Positions 41,835 to 51,595 are shown, counted from the first letter of the stretch. The stretch: 64,000 nt of DNA from Micromonospora sp. NBC_01740 (GCF_035920365.1 NZ_CP109150.1:1488001-1552000); one strand, 5' to 3'. Notes: generated from the sequence alone by a model not told the origin. Made by a program: numbers and translations.

Positions 41835-42622
41835 GCGACGACCGCCGGGAGCCGCCCGCCGGGGAACACGACGACCGGACCCGCCCGCTGCCTCCGTCGG
41901 GCGATCCCTCGGCCGGGCCGGAACCCGACCGTACGCAGCCGCTGCCCCGCCCCGACCGGAGCGCCCCGGACGCCGGCGACGCCACCCGGCCGATGCCCGG
42001 CGACGGCACCGCCCCGCTGGACCGTACGGCTGCCGTGCCGCCGGAGCGGTCCGGGCCGGCGGCATGGTCCGGCCGGGCGGAGGTGCGCCCCGGCGGGCCG
42101 GCCGACCAGCCGGAGGCCGAGTGGTACGCCGAGGAGCAGGACTCGCGGCGCTGGTGGCTGCCGATCCTGTGGGGCGTGATCGTGCTGCTGCTGCTCGGCC
42201 TGCTCGGCACCGGGCTGTGGCTGGCCCTCCAGTCGGCGGACGACGGTCCGAGCGGGCCGGAGCCGTCGCCGTCGCCGTCGGTGACCCGCGCGTCGCCGAC
42301 CACCGCCGCGCCGACCTCGGCGGCCCCCACCAGCTCGTCGCCCTCGGCGTCCCCGACGCCCTCGGAGCCGGCCGAACTGCCGATGCCGCCGGTGGTGAAC
42401 CTGCCGCTGGAGACGGCGCAGGCCATCCTGGACGACGTCGGGCTGGACCACCGGGTCGAGTACGAGACGTCGGACCGTCCGGCCGGCACGGTGATCCGCA
42501 CCGAGCCGGCGGCGGGGGAGCTGGTGCCGGCGGACGAGGAGGTCACGCTGGTGGTGGCTCGCGACGCCGCCTCGCCGACCGGCGAGGTCACGCCGTCGGT
42601 CGAACCGACCGTCACCCGGTGA
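41831..42622 (+). CDS. single-pass membrane protein with one PASTA domain, no kinase
   Basis: A 263-residue protein. Residues 1-95 are charged and Pro-rich and probably disordered in the cytoplasm; one membrane helix follows (about 108-133, WWLPILWGVIVLLLLGLLGT), then a Ser/Thr/Pro linker and one PASTA unit (about 180-247: MPPVVNLPLETAQAILDDVG, EPAAGELVPADEEVTLVVAR). Same plan as the protein at 40899; together they look like a diverged duplication. The ATG overlaps the stop of the repeat frame upstream. Confidence 0.8.
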   Translation: MSDDRREPPAGEHDDRTRPLPPSGDPSAGPEPDRTQPLPRPDRSAPDAGDATRPMPGDGTAPLDRTAAVPPERSGPAAWSGRAEVRPGGPADQPEAEWYAEEQDSRRWWLPILWGVIVLLLLGLLGTGLWLALQSADDGPSGPEPSPSPSVTRASPTTAAPTSAAPTSSSPSASPTPSEPAELPMPPVVNLPLETAQAILDDVGLDHRVEYETSDRPAGTVIRTEPAAGELVPADEEVTLVVARDAASPTGEVTPSVEPTVTR

Positions 42623-42631
42623 GCCGCCGCG

Positions 42632-43087
42632 TCACCACATGCGTCGTCTCGTTCCGACCATGCCGAGCCCGGCCAGCGAGATGGCCAGTCCGAAGATGCC
42701 GGACCAGAAGAGGGAACGGCGGACGTCGTCGGGTGCGGGGCGGGCGGCGTGTGCCGCACCGTCCGGGGAGCCCGTGGGAACCCCCGCCCCGGCTGCGGGT
42801 CCGGAGTCGCCCGCGGCGCCGAGCGCTTCCGGTTCCCTCGGCCCGGTCAGTGCGTACGGGGGGTCGAGGGCGTCCGGCACGTCGTCGCCGTAGGGCGGGT
42901 CCTCGTCCACCACGGTGATCTCCGGTGCCGGGACCGGGGTGGTCAGCCGTGTGGTGGACGAGAGGGCGGGATCGCGGACCACGACCACCAGTGTGGTGGC
43001 GGCGCCGATCAGCGCCAGTAGTCCGAAGGCGTAGGCGATACGGGAGCGGTGGTGCCGCCGCGCGGCGGGCTGATTGACCATGGCCAT
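42632..43087 (-). CDS. membrane protein with two end helices
   Basis: A 151-residue protein. A helix near the start (about 19-38, AYAFGLLALIGAATTLVVVV), a long acidic Pro/Ala-rich middle, and a second helix near the end (about 127-145, LFWSGIFGLAISLAGLGMVG). No family was recognised. ATGs at 43087 and 43081 are both possible starts, and no clear ribosome binding site separates them. It is convergent with the PASTA gene (9-base gap). Confidence 0.55.
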   Translation of the reverse strand: MAMVNQPAARRHHRSRIAYAFGLLALIGAATTLVVVVRDPALSSTTRLTTPVPAPEITVVDEDPPYGDDVPDALDPPYALTGPREPEALGAAGDSGPAAGAGVPTGSPDGAAHAARPAPDDVRRSLFWSGIFGLAISLAGLGMVGTRRRMW

Positions 43088-43187
43088 CCCAGGTTCGGGG
43101 TCCTGGACGCGCGGGGTGGAAACGTGCCGGGGTGGGCGTACCTCATCTTATGGCGACGGCATGCCCCTCGACTGCCGATCGCGCAGG

Positions 43188-43475
43188 TCAGCCCACCCGG
43201 ACCGGGGTGCGGGCGGCGGGCCGGCGCGGCGCCCGCACGGTGTGCGGACGCGGCTCGGGGGCCGAGCGCAGGTGGCGCAGCCCCTCCCGCTGGACGAAGA
43301 TCGACCGCCGGCTGACCGCGTCCCCCGATGCGTTCAACTCGTAGCCTTCGAGCCAGATCCAGCCGTCGTAGGTCGGCCAGTCCAGCACCCGGATGACCCG
43401 GAACATGATGGGCCTGAGGAACTGGACACTCGCCGCGCGAGTCACGTGCAGTACGTCACCGGAGCGGGGAAGCAC
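43188..43475 (-). CDS. conserved-looking hypothetical protein (95 aa)
   Basis: A compact, probably beta-rich start (LPRSGDVLHVTRAASVQFLR, FRVIRVLDWPTYDGWIWLEG, YELNASGDAVSRRSIFVQRE) and a basic tail. Base use is normal for coding. A longer frame runs upstream, but the GTG at 43475 follows AGGAG at six bases and the extra part is low-complexity. No family is named; similar proteins seem common in Micromonosporaceae, but this is from memory only. Confidence 0.65.
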   Translation of the reverse strand: MLPRSGDVLHVTRAASVQFLRPIMFRVIRVLDWPTYDGWIWLEGYELNASGDAVSRRSIFVQREGLRHLRSAPEPRPHTVRAPRRPAARTPVRVG

Positions 43476-43543
43476 ATGGGCTCCTGGGAAGGGTCGGCCG
43501 GCCGAGGGGCCGGCGGTGGGGGTCGGGGGACGTCGATGGCCCG

Positions 43544-43798
43544 GTGGCGGGGTCGTGCCTCGTGGACCGGTGCTGCGGGCGGTGGTGGTCGGGCCGTATC
43601 CGCTGGTGGCGAACCGCCACCCGACCATCACTCGGCTACTCCGGGTACCGCTCCCGCCGCCGCAGCCAACTGGCGTGCAGCGGCGAGGTCATCAACCCGG
43701 GGCAGGTCTGGTTGTCGACTGCCGGGCGGTCCCACCGCCGCGCGTCCCGCGGTCCGTGGGGTCACCACGGCGAGGAAGCGGACGGAGACGGTGAGTAA
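43544..43798 (+). CDS. possible small protein (84 aa)
   Basis: A frame with high GC at third positions, GTG start (GGGGGACG upstream), Trp/Arg-rich beginning and the piece RSQLACSGEVINPGQVWLST. It ends in a TAA, rare here. It is divergent from the gene at 43188. No family was recognised. The rest of the 627-bp gap 43476-44102 holds inverted repeats before the XRE gene. Confidence 0.35.
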   Translation: MAGSCLVDRCCGRWWSGRIRWWRTATRPSLGYSGYRSRRRSQLACSGEVINPGQVWLSTAGRSHRRASRGPWGHHGEEADGDGE

Positions 43799-43826
43799 CC
43801 CGTGCCATACGGACAGAGTGCATCAG

Positions 43827-43911
43827 CGACGTGCTTCATGCAAGTTGCACGTCGACTTTTGCCGATACGTGAGCGGCTCGTGCAAAGCAGCGCTTGAAGC
43901 CGTTCACGTAT
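43827..43911. promoter_or_regulatory. two nested inverted repeats upstream of the XRE gene
   Basis: CGACGTGC at 43827-43834 pairs with GCACGTCG at 43847-43854. A second, larger dyad pairs ATACGTGAGCGGC (43865-43877) with GCCGTTCACGTAT (43899-43911), 12 of 13 bases. The stretch is AT-richer than its surroundings. It lies about 190 bases before the XRE start and is a good candidate for its operator. Confidence 0.55.
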
Positions 43912-44102
43912 GCCCGGCACACTGGGAGCCGGTTTCGCCCGTCGCGGCCGGCCGATGACCGGCACCACCCCACGCCGCGAACGACGCCCGCCGTACGACG
44001 GTCGCGCCCCTGGCGGGTGACGACAGTGGCGCACGGCGAGGCGGAGGTGGACCGGGTGAGGCCTGACAGGCGGTGGTTCCGACCAGCGGGCGGGGTCGTG
44101 TC

Positions 44103-44984
44103 GTGAGCGAGCGGCGCAGCCCCACCATCCGGCGGCGTCGCCTAGGCGCCGAACTGCGCCGGCAGCGGGAGGGGGCCGGCATCACCATAGAGGCGGTCGC
44201 CGAGCAGTTGGAGTGTTCGGCGTCGAAGGTCTCGCGGATCGAGACCGGCCACACCACCGCGACGCCACGCGACGTGCGGGACATGCTGCGGATCTACGGC
44301 GTGGTGGGTGCCGAGAGCGACGAGCTGGTGCAGATCGCCCGCGAGGCGCGGCAGAAGGGCTGGTGGCACCCCTACAGCACGGTGCTGGTCGGCGCGTACG
44401 TCGGGCTGGAGGCGGCGGCCGGTTCGATCCGGGCGTACGAGCAGCAGGTGGTGCCCGGGCTGCTGGAGACCGAGGACTACGCGGGCGCGATGATCCGGGC
44501 CGCCCGGCCCGACTTCACTCCCGAACAGGTGCAGCAACGGGTGCGTGTCCGTCTGGGCCGTCAGTCGTTGTTGACGCAGGATGATCCGGTCGATCTGTGG
44601 GTGGTGCTCGATGAAGCGGTGGTGAGCCGTCCGGTGGGCGGGGACGAGGTAATGCGTGACCAGCTGAAACACCTGGTCGAGGTGGCGGAACTGCCGAACG
44701 TGACGCTCCAGATCCTGCCTTTCGCGGTAGGGGCGCACGCCGGCATGGACGGCACCTTCACGATCCTCAGCTTCCCTGAGCCCGGTGATCCGGATGTCGT
44801 GTACGCGGAGAATGCCACGGGTGGGCTCTTCCTGGAGAAGAGTGACGAACTGCAGAAGTACAGCTTCATCTTCGATCACATCCGAGCGGCGGCCATTCGT
44901 CCTGAGGAGTCCATCGCACACATCGCGAAACTGGCAGAGGAGCCGATGTGGAAAGGGCGACCAAAAGGTTCCCCGTGGACCTGA
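44103..44984 (+). CDS. XRE-family regulator with DUF5753 domain
   Basis: A 293-residue protein. The helix-turn-helix (about 12-70) has LGAELRRQREGAGITIEAVA and LECSASKVSRIETG. The C-terminal DUF5753 domain (about 100-275) has YEQQVVPGLLETEDYAGAMI, LGRQSLLTQDD and LPNVTLQILPFAVGAHAGMD. This is the type paired with DUF397 proteins in actinomycetes (bldB/whiJ-like systems), where it represses developmental or specialised-metabolism genes. The DUF397 gene overlaps its end by 37 bases. Confidence 0.92.
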   Translation: MSERRSPTIRRRRLGAELRRQREGAGITIEAVAEQLECSASKVSRIETGHTTATPRDVRDMLRIYGVVGAESDELVQIAREARQKGWWHPYSTVLVGAYVGLEAAAGSIRAYEQQVVPGLLETEDYAGAMIRAARPDFTPEQVQQRVRVRLGRQSLLTQDDPVDLWVVLDEAVVSRPVGGDEVMRDQLKHLVEVAELPNVTLQILPFAVGAHAGMDGTFTILSFPEPGDPDVVYAENATGGLFLEKSDELQKYSFIFDHIRAAAIRPEESIAHIAKLAEEPMWKGRPKGSPWT

Positions 44985-45175
44985 CGCAGGCGGCGTGGTT
45001 CAAGAGCTCGAAGAGCGGGCCGAACTGCGACAACTGCGTGGAGGTGGCGTACGTGACGGGGGCGGTCGGCGTGCGGGACTCGAAGGACAAGACGGGCCCG
45101 GCCCTGGTCTTCTCCCCGGGTGGCTGGCACGCCTTCGTCGCCGGCGCCAGGGGCGGTGTGTTCGACAGGGGCTGA
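44948..45175 (+). CDS. DUF397 protein, partner of the XRE regulator
   Basis: A 75-residue protein with the DUF397 pattern: AAWFKSSKSGPNCDNCVEVAY (AAWFKSSKSG then PNCDNCVEVAY), VRDSKDKTGPALVFSPGGWH and AFVAGARGGVFD. DUF397 proteins are thought to antagonise the neighbouring XRE/DUF5753 regulator. The GTG at 44948 is inside the XRE gene; a later GTG at 44975 is the alternative. A 16-bp perfect hairpin follows. Confidence 0.92.
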   Translation: MERATKRFPVDLTQAAWFKSSKSGPNCDNCVEVAYVTGAVGVRDSKDKTGPALVFSPGGWHAFVAGARGGVFDRG

Positions 45176-45194
45176 CGGGACCGGAACGTGACGG

Positions 45195-45232
45195 GATGCC
45201 CCCGCCCGGCAGTGGAGCCGGGCGGGGGCATC
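45195..45232 (+). terminator. perfect 16-bp hairpin after the XRE-DUF397 pair
   Basis: GATGCCCCCGCCCGGC and GCCGGGCGGGGGCATC with a six-base loop, 19 bases after the DUF397 stop. Confidence 0.9.
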
Positions 45233-45375
45233 GTCGTGCCCGCGTCCGGACCGGCCGCGAAGTCGTCCCGCCGTCGGCGTCGCCACATCGGGTCCCGTGT
45301 CGTTGTACCCCTCGGCACGGCGGTGGTCGACGAGCCGCCGCCGGGATCGGCAACCGAGCGAGGCAGGCGAGACGG

Positions 45376-45783
45376 ATGACGACGATCGGTTCGGACAACC
45401 TCACCAACGGGCCGGGCAAGCCGGAACGGTTCGGGGGCAAGTACCGGGGGGCACGGCGGGACACCGTCCTCACCGAGGTGGTGTCGACCGACACCGAGAT
45501 GGGTGGCCGGGAGAGCCCGGCCGCGCCGCCGGAGCAGCCCGGTCCGCCGCTCTCCCTGCCCTCGCTGGACCCCAACCCGCTGACCGAGCCGTCGTTCCCG
45601 CCCGGCAGCTGGTCGGTGGAGCCGGCCGAGTCACTGGTCGACCATCCGCTGCTGCGCGGGCTGCTGATGGAGCTGCCGCCGAAGGGCAGCGTCCCGCCGC
45701 CCGGCTGGCTCGACCGCTGGTTCGAGGCGACCCGGGCGATCCTGGAACTGCTATACGTGCAGGGCCCCGGCCGCTCGCGGTGA
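45376..45783 (+). CDS. hypothetical Pro-rich protein (135 aa)
   Basis: A soluble, Pro-rich protein: a Gly/Lys/Arg-rich start (NLTNGPGKPERFGGKYRGAR), a disordered middle, and a more ordered end (ESLVDHPLLRGLLMELPPKG, WLDRWFEATRAILELLYVQG). No family was recognised. The ATG at 45376 fits a frame with normal codon use. It ends 33 bases inside the convergent membrane-protein gene. Confidence 0.55.
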   Translation: MTTIGSDNLTNGPGKPERFGGKYRGARRDTVLTEVVSTDTEMGGRESPAAPPEQPGPPLSLPSLDPNPLTEPSFPPGSWSVEPAESLVDHPLLRGLLMELPPKGSVPPPGWLDRWFEATRAILELLYVQGPGRSR

Positions 45784-46350
45784 CGCGGGCCGTACCGGCA
45801 CGGCCCGCTCCACGAGCCGGCTGTGCCGCAGGGCGTGGCGTACGCCGATGGCGGCGACGCCCAGCACGCCCAGGGTGACCGCCGGCCCGGCCACGCCGGG
45901 TCCGGAGAGCAGGTCCGGGGCGCTCGCCGCAGCCACCGCGGGCAGGATCGCCAGCCCGGTGACCTGCACCGGGAGCCCGATCAGCGGGTGCGCGGCGGAG
46001 GCCCGCAGGCCGTGCGGCGCCGGGGTGCCCGGGGCCGACGAGAGCGCGCCCGCGCCCGCCCGCAGTCGGCGTACCCGGCGCACCGTGCAGGCCGCGACCA
46101 CGAGCGCGGGGGCGGCGGCGAGGGCGAGGCCGGCGGCCGCCCGGTCCGCGGGGGTCGTGCCGGCGCTGGAGAGCCCCGCGCCGAGCACGGCGGCCGTCAG
46201 GCCCAGGCCGGTCAGCGTCAGGGCGAGCACCCATCCGGTACGCCGGCGCAGGGCCCGGGCGTGGTCCAGCCGGGGCAGCCCGTCCGCGAGCCAGCCGGCG
46301 ACGAGCCAGACGGCGGCCAGCGACAGCAGCACGGTCAGGTGAATCTCCAT
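45751..46350 (-). CDS. membrane protein (199 aa)
   Basis: About five hydrophobic segments (HLTVLLSLAAVWLVAGWLAD, TGWVLALTLTGLGLTAAVLG, AGLALAAAPALVVAACTVRR and two more near 135-175). No family was recognised. The ATG at 46350 has no clear ribosome binding site. It overlaps the convergent gene's end by 33 bases. Confidence 0.6.
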   Translation of the reverse strand: MEIHLTVLLSLAAVWLVAGWLADGLPRLDHARALRRRTGWVLALTLTGLGLTAAVLGAGLSSAGTTPADRAAAGLALAAAPALVVAACTVRRVRRLRAGAGALSSAPGTPAPHGLRASAAHPLIGLPVQVTGLAILPAVAAASAPDLLSGPGVAGPAVTLGVLGVAAIGVRHALRHSRLVERAVPVRPASPRAAGALHV

Positions 46351-46465
46351 GACCGACAGCCTTGCCCGTTTTCGACGACCGTGAATCCGGGCAGGTCCCC
46401 GGTTCGTCCCGCAGCCGCCGCCCTTAGGGGGTCATCCCTCCGGTGGTATGGGGAAGTCGACATGT

Positions 46466-46494
46466 TTGAATTCCCGTTTGCGCCCCCCTACCCT
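46466..46494 (+). promoter_or_regulatory. promoter of the S8 protease gene
   Basis: A -35 TTGAAT (46466-46471) and a -10 TACCCT (46489-46494) are 17 bases apart. The ribosome binding site GGAGGGAG lies just before the ATG, about 70 bases downstream. Confidence 0.65.
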
Positions 46495-46568
46495 CAGCTT
46501 GATCGGCATTCATCGATTCACTCGTCTCGAACAGTTGGACGGTCGGTGCCGGTCGGAGGGAGTAGAAG

Positions 46569-48431
<1,863 letters not shown>

Positions 48432-48444
48432 CCTGAGTGCGAGG

Positions 48445-48486
48445 AAGGGCCCCTTCCTATCGCGTACGCGATAGGAAGGGGCCCTT
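48445..48486. terminator. 42-bp perfect palindrome, terminator and repeat element
   Basis: The 42 bases are fully self-complementary: AAGGGCCCCTTCCTATCGCG is followed by TA and then by its exact reverse complement. It lies 13 bases after the protease stop and 17 before the end of the convergent glycosyltransferase gene, and TTT follows on the plus strand. Its ends share the GGAAGGGGCCCTT core with the element at 14675. Confidence 0.88.
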
Positions 48487-48503
48487 TCTGACGCTGGAGG
48501 CGG

Positions 48504-49310
48504 TCAGACCGAGAAGCTGGCGGGACGCTCCGTGGCCGGGGCCGGCGGCTTCGCCTTCCACAGCCCCGTCTTCTGCCCGGCGAGCCGGGTCAGGTAGGCC
48601 GGGTTGAGGATCACGTAGCGCTTCCAGAGCCGCTTGGGCTCCAGACCGAGGCGCCAGAACCACTCCAGGCCCGCCCGCTGCATCCACGGCGGGGGCTGGC
48701 GCAGCAGGCCGGCGTGGTAGTCGAAGGCCGCCCCGACCGCCATCAGCGGCATGTCCAGCAGCGGTCGCATGGCGTACGTGAAGATCTCCTGGCGCGGGCA
48801 GCCCAGCCCGACCAGCACGAGCCGGGCCCCACTGGACCGGATCCGGTCGGCGATCTCCACGTCCTCGCCCGGCTGCACCGCCCGGAACTTCGACGGCTCC
48901 ACCCCGGCGATCTTCAGCGCCGGGAACATCCGCTCCAGCGCCGGGATCAGCCTGGCCAGGGTCTCCTCGGTCGACCCGTAGAGGTAGACCGGCAGCCCCT
49001 CGTCGGCGAACCGGGCGAGCACGTGCAGGGTCAGGTTCGGGCCGTAGACCCGGTCGGTCAGCCCCGCGCCGTGCAGCAGGTTGAGCGCCCAGCGCACCGG
49101 CTGGCCGTCGGGGGTGACCACGTCGAAGGAGTTCAGCCGGGCGTTGTGCGCCGGGTCGAGCACCCCGGTCATCACGCCGTGCACGGCCAGCGCCGTCAGC
49201 GCCAGCGGGCGGCGCTCCTGCGCGGCGGCCACCACCTGCTCGGTCGCCTCGGCGTAGTCGGTGGCGTCGACCAGGACCCCGAGGACGTTCCGCTTGCCCC
49301 TGCCGGTCAT
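48504..49310 (-). CDS. WecG/TagA/CpsF-family glycosyltransferase
   Basis: A 268-residue GT26 enzyme. [55 protein letters not shown] and [20 protein letters not shown] are typical of the family, which transfers ManNAc(A) or related sugars onto lipid-linked intermediates for polysaccharide or teichoic acid. The ATG overlaps the stop of the epimerase gene by four bases (ATGA), so they are translated together and probably act in one cell-surface glycan pathway. Confidence 0.9.
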   Translation of the reverse strand: MTGRGKRNVLGVLVDATDYAEATEQVVAAAQERRPLALTALAVHGVMTGVLDPAHNARLNSFDVVTPDGQPVRWALNLLHGAGLTDRVYGPNLTLHVLARFADEGLPVYLYGSTEETLARLIPALERMFPALKIAGVEPSKFRAVQPGEDVEIADRIRSSGARLVLVGLGCPRQEIFTYAMRPLLDMPLMAVGAAFDYHAGLLRQPPPWMQRAGLEWFWRLGLEPKRLWKRYVILNPAYLTRLAGQKTGLWKAKPPAPATERPASFSV

Positions 49311-50380
49311 GCCCCCGGCACCCACTTGTCCACGTTGGCCTCGTGGATCTCGCGCATGATCATGGGCACGTCGTAGACCTGCTTCCACTCGGGGTAGTCG
49401 GCCTGGAAGGCCTCGTTCGAGCCGATCCACCACTTGTGGTCGCCGATCCGGTTGGCCTCGACGTACTCGGTGACCATCTCCTGGCCGGTGATCTGCTCGG
49501 CGAGCGCGAACGCCTCACGGTTGGAGGTGTTCGAGTGCCGGCCGCCGCCGAGGTTGTAGACCGCCGCCGAGCGCGGGTTGCGGAAGAACGCCTCGAACGC
49601 GCTGACCACGTCCGAGCTGTGGATGGCGTCGCGGACCTGCTTGCCCTGGTAGCCGAAGATCTTGTAGGTGCGGCGCTCCATGTTGGCGCGCATCACGTAG
49701 CCGAGGAAGCCGTGCAGCTCCGTCGCGGAGTGCGCCGGGCCGGTCAGCGTCCCGCCCCGGAAGCAGGCCGTCCGCATGTCGAAGTAGCGGCCGTACTCCT
49801 GCACCATGACGTCGGCCGCCACCTTGGAGGCGCCGAAGATCGAGTGCAGGCAGGCGTCGATGGACATGTCCTCGCGGATGCCCTGCTCGTACGCGTGCCC
49901 CGGCTCGATCTCCCAGCGGGTCTCCAGCTCGACCAGCGGCAGGCTGTTCGGCCGGTCCCCGTAGACCTTGTTGGTGGAGCAGTGGATGAGCGGCGCCTCG
50001 ATGCAGTGCTCCCGCACGTTCTGCAGGACGTTGAGCGTGCCGGCGGCGTTCACGTCGAAGTCGGTGAACGGGTCGCGCACCGCCCAGTCGTGCGACGGCT
50101 GGGCGGCGGTGTGGATCACCACGGCGACGTCGGTGCCGTACCGCTTGAACAGCTTGGCCAGCGCGGCCCGGTCGCGGATGTCGATGCTGTGGTGCGAGTA
50201 CGCGGACCCCAGCTCGTCGGTCAGCCGGCGGACGTTCCACGCGGTGGACGCCTCCGCGCCGAAGAACTCCTGCCGCATGTCGTTGTCGATGCCGACGACC
50301 TCGAGACCGAGGCCGGCGAAGTGCCGGACCGCCTCGGAGCCGATCAGACCGCCCGACCCGGTCACGAACGCGACACTCAC
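49307..50380 (-). CDS. NAD-dependent epimerase/dehydratase, CDP-paratose/tyvelose epimerase-like
   Basis: A 357-residue extended [17 protein letters not shown] binds [23 protein letters not shown] and [13 protein letters not shown] follow. The usual YxxxK site reads [10 protein letters not shown], with Phe182 in place of Tyr and Lys186 kept. FRGGTLTGP and [13 protein letters not shown] are like tyvelose epimerases. A GTG at 50380 follows AGGAG at six bases; the longer frame upstream runs into tRNA-Leu and is rejected. Coupled to the glycosyltransferase. Confidence 0.87.
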   Translation of the reverse strand: MSVAFVTGSGGLIGSEAVRHFAGLGLEVVGIDNDMRQEFFGAEASTAWNVRRLTDELGSAYSHHSIDIRDRAALAKLFKRYGTDVAVVIHTAAQPSHDWAVRDPFTDFDVNAAGTLNVLQNVREHCIEAPLIHCSTNKVYGDRPNSLPLVELETRWEIEPGHAYEQGIREDMSIDACLHSIFGASKVAADVMVQEYGRYFDMRTACFRGGTLTGPAHSATELHGFLGYVMRANMERRTYKIFGYQGKQVRDAIHSSDVVSAFEAFFRNPRSAAVYNLGGGRHSNTSNREAFALAEQITGQEMVTEYVEANRIGDHKWWIGSNEAFQADYPEWKQVYDVPMIMREIHEANVDKWVPGA

Positions 50381-50451
50381 ACGCCACTCCTGGTCCATCG
50401 GAGGCAGAAACCATCGGAGCATAGCGTGACGTACGGCACGCCCCGATACGG

Positions 50452-50485
50452 CGCGAGGGCCCCGCATCACTGCGGAGCCCTCGCG
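50452..50485 (-). terminator. hairpin after tRNA-Leu
   Basis: CGCGAGGGC (50452-50460) and GCCCTCGCG (50477-50485) pair, with CCGCA/TGCGG inside, three bases after the tRNA 3' end on the minus strand. Confidence 0.75.
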
Positions 50486-50488
50486 TAT

Positions 50489-50574
50489 TGGTGGGGAAGG
50501 GGGGAGTTGAACCCCCACGCCCTTTCGGGCACACGGACCTGAACCGTGCGCGTCTGCCATTCCGCCACTTCCCC
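50489..50574 (-). tRNA. leuT: tRNA-Leu (anticodon CAG)
   Basis: An 86-nt tRNA including an encoded CCA. The acceptor stem pairs GGGGAAG with CTTCCCC; the anticodon arm CACGG-TTCAGGT-CCGTG gives CAG; a long variable arm GCCCGAAAGGGC marks a class II tRNA; the T arm is GGGGGTTCAACTCCCCC. It lies upstream of fhaA as in other actinobacteria. Confidence 0.97.
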
Positions 50575-50591
50575 GTGGCTTGACCTCGAAC

Positions 50592-50620
50592 ACTGTAGTC
50601 TGTGCCGGACCTGCTGTCTC
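50592..50620 (-). promoter_or_regulatory. promoter of tRNA-Leu
   Basis: On the minus strand a -10 TACAGT (50592-50597) and a weak -35 GAGACA (50615-50620) are 17 bases apart, 18 bases before the tRNA 5' end. Confidence 0.5.
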
Positions 50621-50666
50621 CAGCAGGCCTCGGACATCCTAGCCGGTCCGTGGTCGTTGTGACGAT

Positions 50667-50694
50667 CGGTTACCGTCCGAGGAGCGGTTACCGT
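50667..50694. promoter_or_regulatory. direct repeat CGGTTACCGT x2 before fhaA
   Basis: CGGTTACCGT occurs at 50667-50676 and 50685-50694, 18 bases apart, each followed by one base and CG. It lies between the leuT promoter and the fhaA start. It may be a binding site for a regulator of the cell-wall operon. Confidence 0.4.
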
Positions 50695-50793
50695 TCGTGG
50701 CGGACGAAAGAGTAGCACGGCATTATCGGCCCGTCCGAACGGGCCGCCGTCAGACGGCCGAGCGGCGTGTGAGCTGCGCGCGCGCCGGCCGGA

Positions 50794-50799
50794 TACCAT
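50794..50799 (+). promoter_or_regulatory. -10 box TACCAT of the fhaA operon
   Basis: TACCAT is followed by an ATG at 50801 that would lie upstream of the transcription start. This favours the GTG at 50828, which has GAGGAGGAG before it. Confidence 0.5.
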
Positions 50800-50827
50800 C
50801 ATGTCCTCGGGACCCGAGGAGGAGCCG

Positions 50828-51589
50828 GTGAGCGTGCTGCAACGCTTCGAGAAGCGTCTGGAAGGCCTGGTCGAGGGGGCCTTCGCCAAGGTCTTCAAAG
50901 GGGTGGTCCACCCCGTGGAGATCCTCAACGCCATGCAGCGGGAGGCCGAGGCGCACAAGGCGATCCTGGCCGGTGGGCGCACGTTGGTGCCCAACCGCTA
51001 CGTGATCGATCTCTCGCCCTACGACCACAGTCGTCTGGCGCCGTACGCCGCCGCGCTGGCCCAGGAGCTGGCCCAGTCGCAGGCGGAGTTCATCGGCGAG
51101 CAGGCCTGGACGGTCTACGGCGACGTGATCGTCGAGATCGAACGCGGTGAGGGGCTGGACACCGGGATGTTCCGGGTCACCGCCGAGGTCTACACCGGCG
51201 GCGAGGTCGCCCCGGTCTCGGCGCCCGGCTACGACGCGGGCCCGCCCGCCTACCCGGCCTACGACCAGGGCGGCGGCTACGGTCCTCCGCCCGGCCACGG
51301 CGGCGGCCGCAACGTGCGGCTGGTCTCCGGCGACGGGCGCACCTACCCCCTCCAGGTGGGCTCGACCGTGATCGGCCGCGGTGACCAGGCCAATCTGCGC
51401 CTGCCCGACGTCGGGATCTCGCGGCGACACGCCCGGCTGGACTTCGACGGTGGTCAGGTCGTGCTGACCGACCTGGGGTCGACCAACGGCACCATGGTCA
51501 ACGGCCAGCGGGTCTCCGCCGTCGCGCTCAATCCCGGCGACATGATCCAGCTCGGCACCACGACGCTGACCTTCCGCGTGGACGGCTGA
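50828..51589 (+). CDS. fhaA: FhaA, DUF3662- and FHA-domain protein
   Basis: A 253-residue adaptor. The N-terminal DUF3662 domain (about 1-115: SVLQRFEKRLEGLVEGAFAK, PVEILNAMQREAEAHKAIL) is joined by a Gly/Pro/Tyr linker to a C-terminal FHA domain (about 165-250: GSTVIGRGDQANLRLPD, ISRRHARLDF, DLGSTNGTMVNG) that binds phosphothreonine. In mycobacteria FhaA binds phosphorylated MurJ/MviN-like partners to control peptidoglycan precursor flipping. First gene of the fha-pkn operon. The GTG at 50828 with GAGGAG is preferred. Confidence 0.93.
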   Translation: MSVLQRFEKRLEGLVEGAFAKVFKGVVHPVEILNAMQREAEAHKAILAGGRTLVPNRYVIDLSPYDHSRLAPYAAALAQELAQSQAEFIGEQAWTVYGDVIVEIERGEGLDTGMFRVTAEVYTGGEVAPVSAPGYDAGPPAYPAYDQGGGYGPPPGHGGGRNVRLVSGDGRTYPLQVGSTVIGRGDQANLRLPDVGISRRHARLDFDGGQVVLTDLGSTNGTMVNGQRVSAVALNPGDMIQLGTTTLTFRVDG

Positions 51590-51595
51590 CCCGCC

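Noticed and set aside
43074..43958. Long plus-strand open frame covering 43074-43958
   Set aside because: Part of it is antisense to the supported gene at 43188-43475; third-position GC is lower than in real genes of this window.
50381..50593. N-terminal extension of the epimerase to 50593
   Set aside because: It would read through the tRNA-Leu gene and its terminator. The GTG at 50380 has AGGAG at proper spacing.
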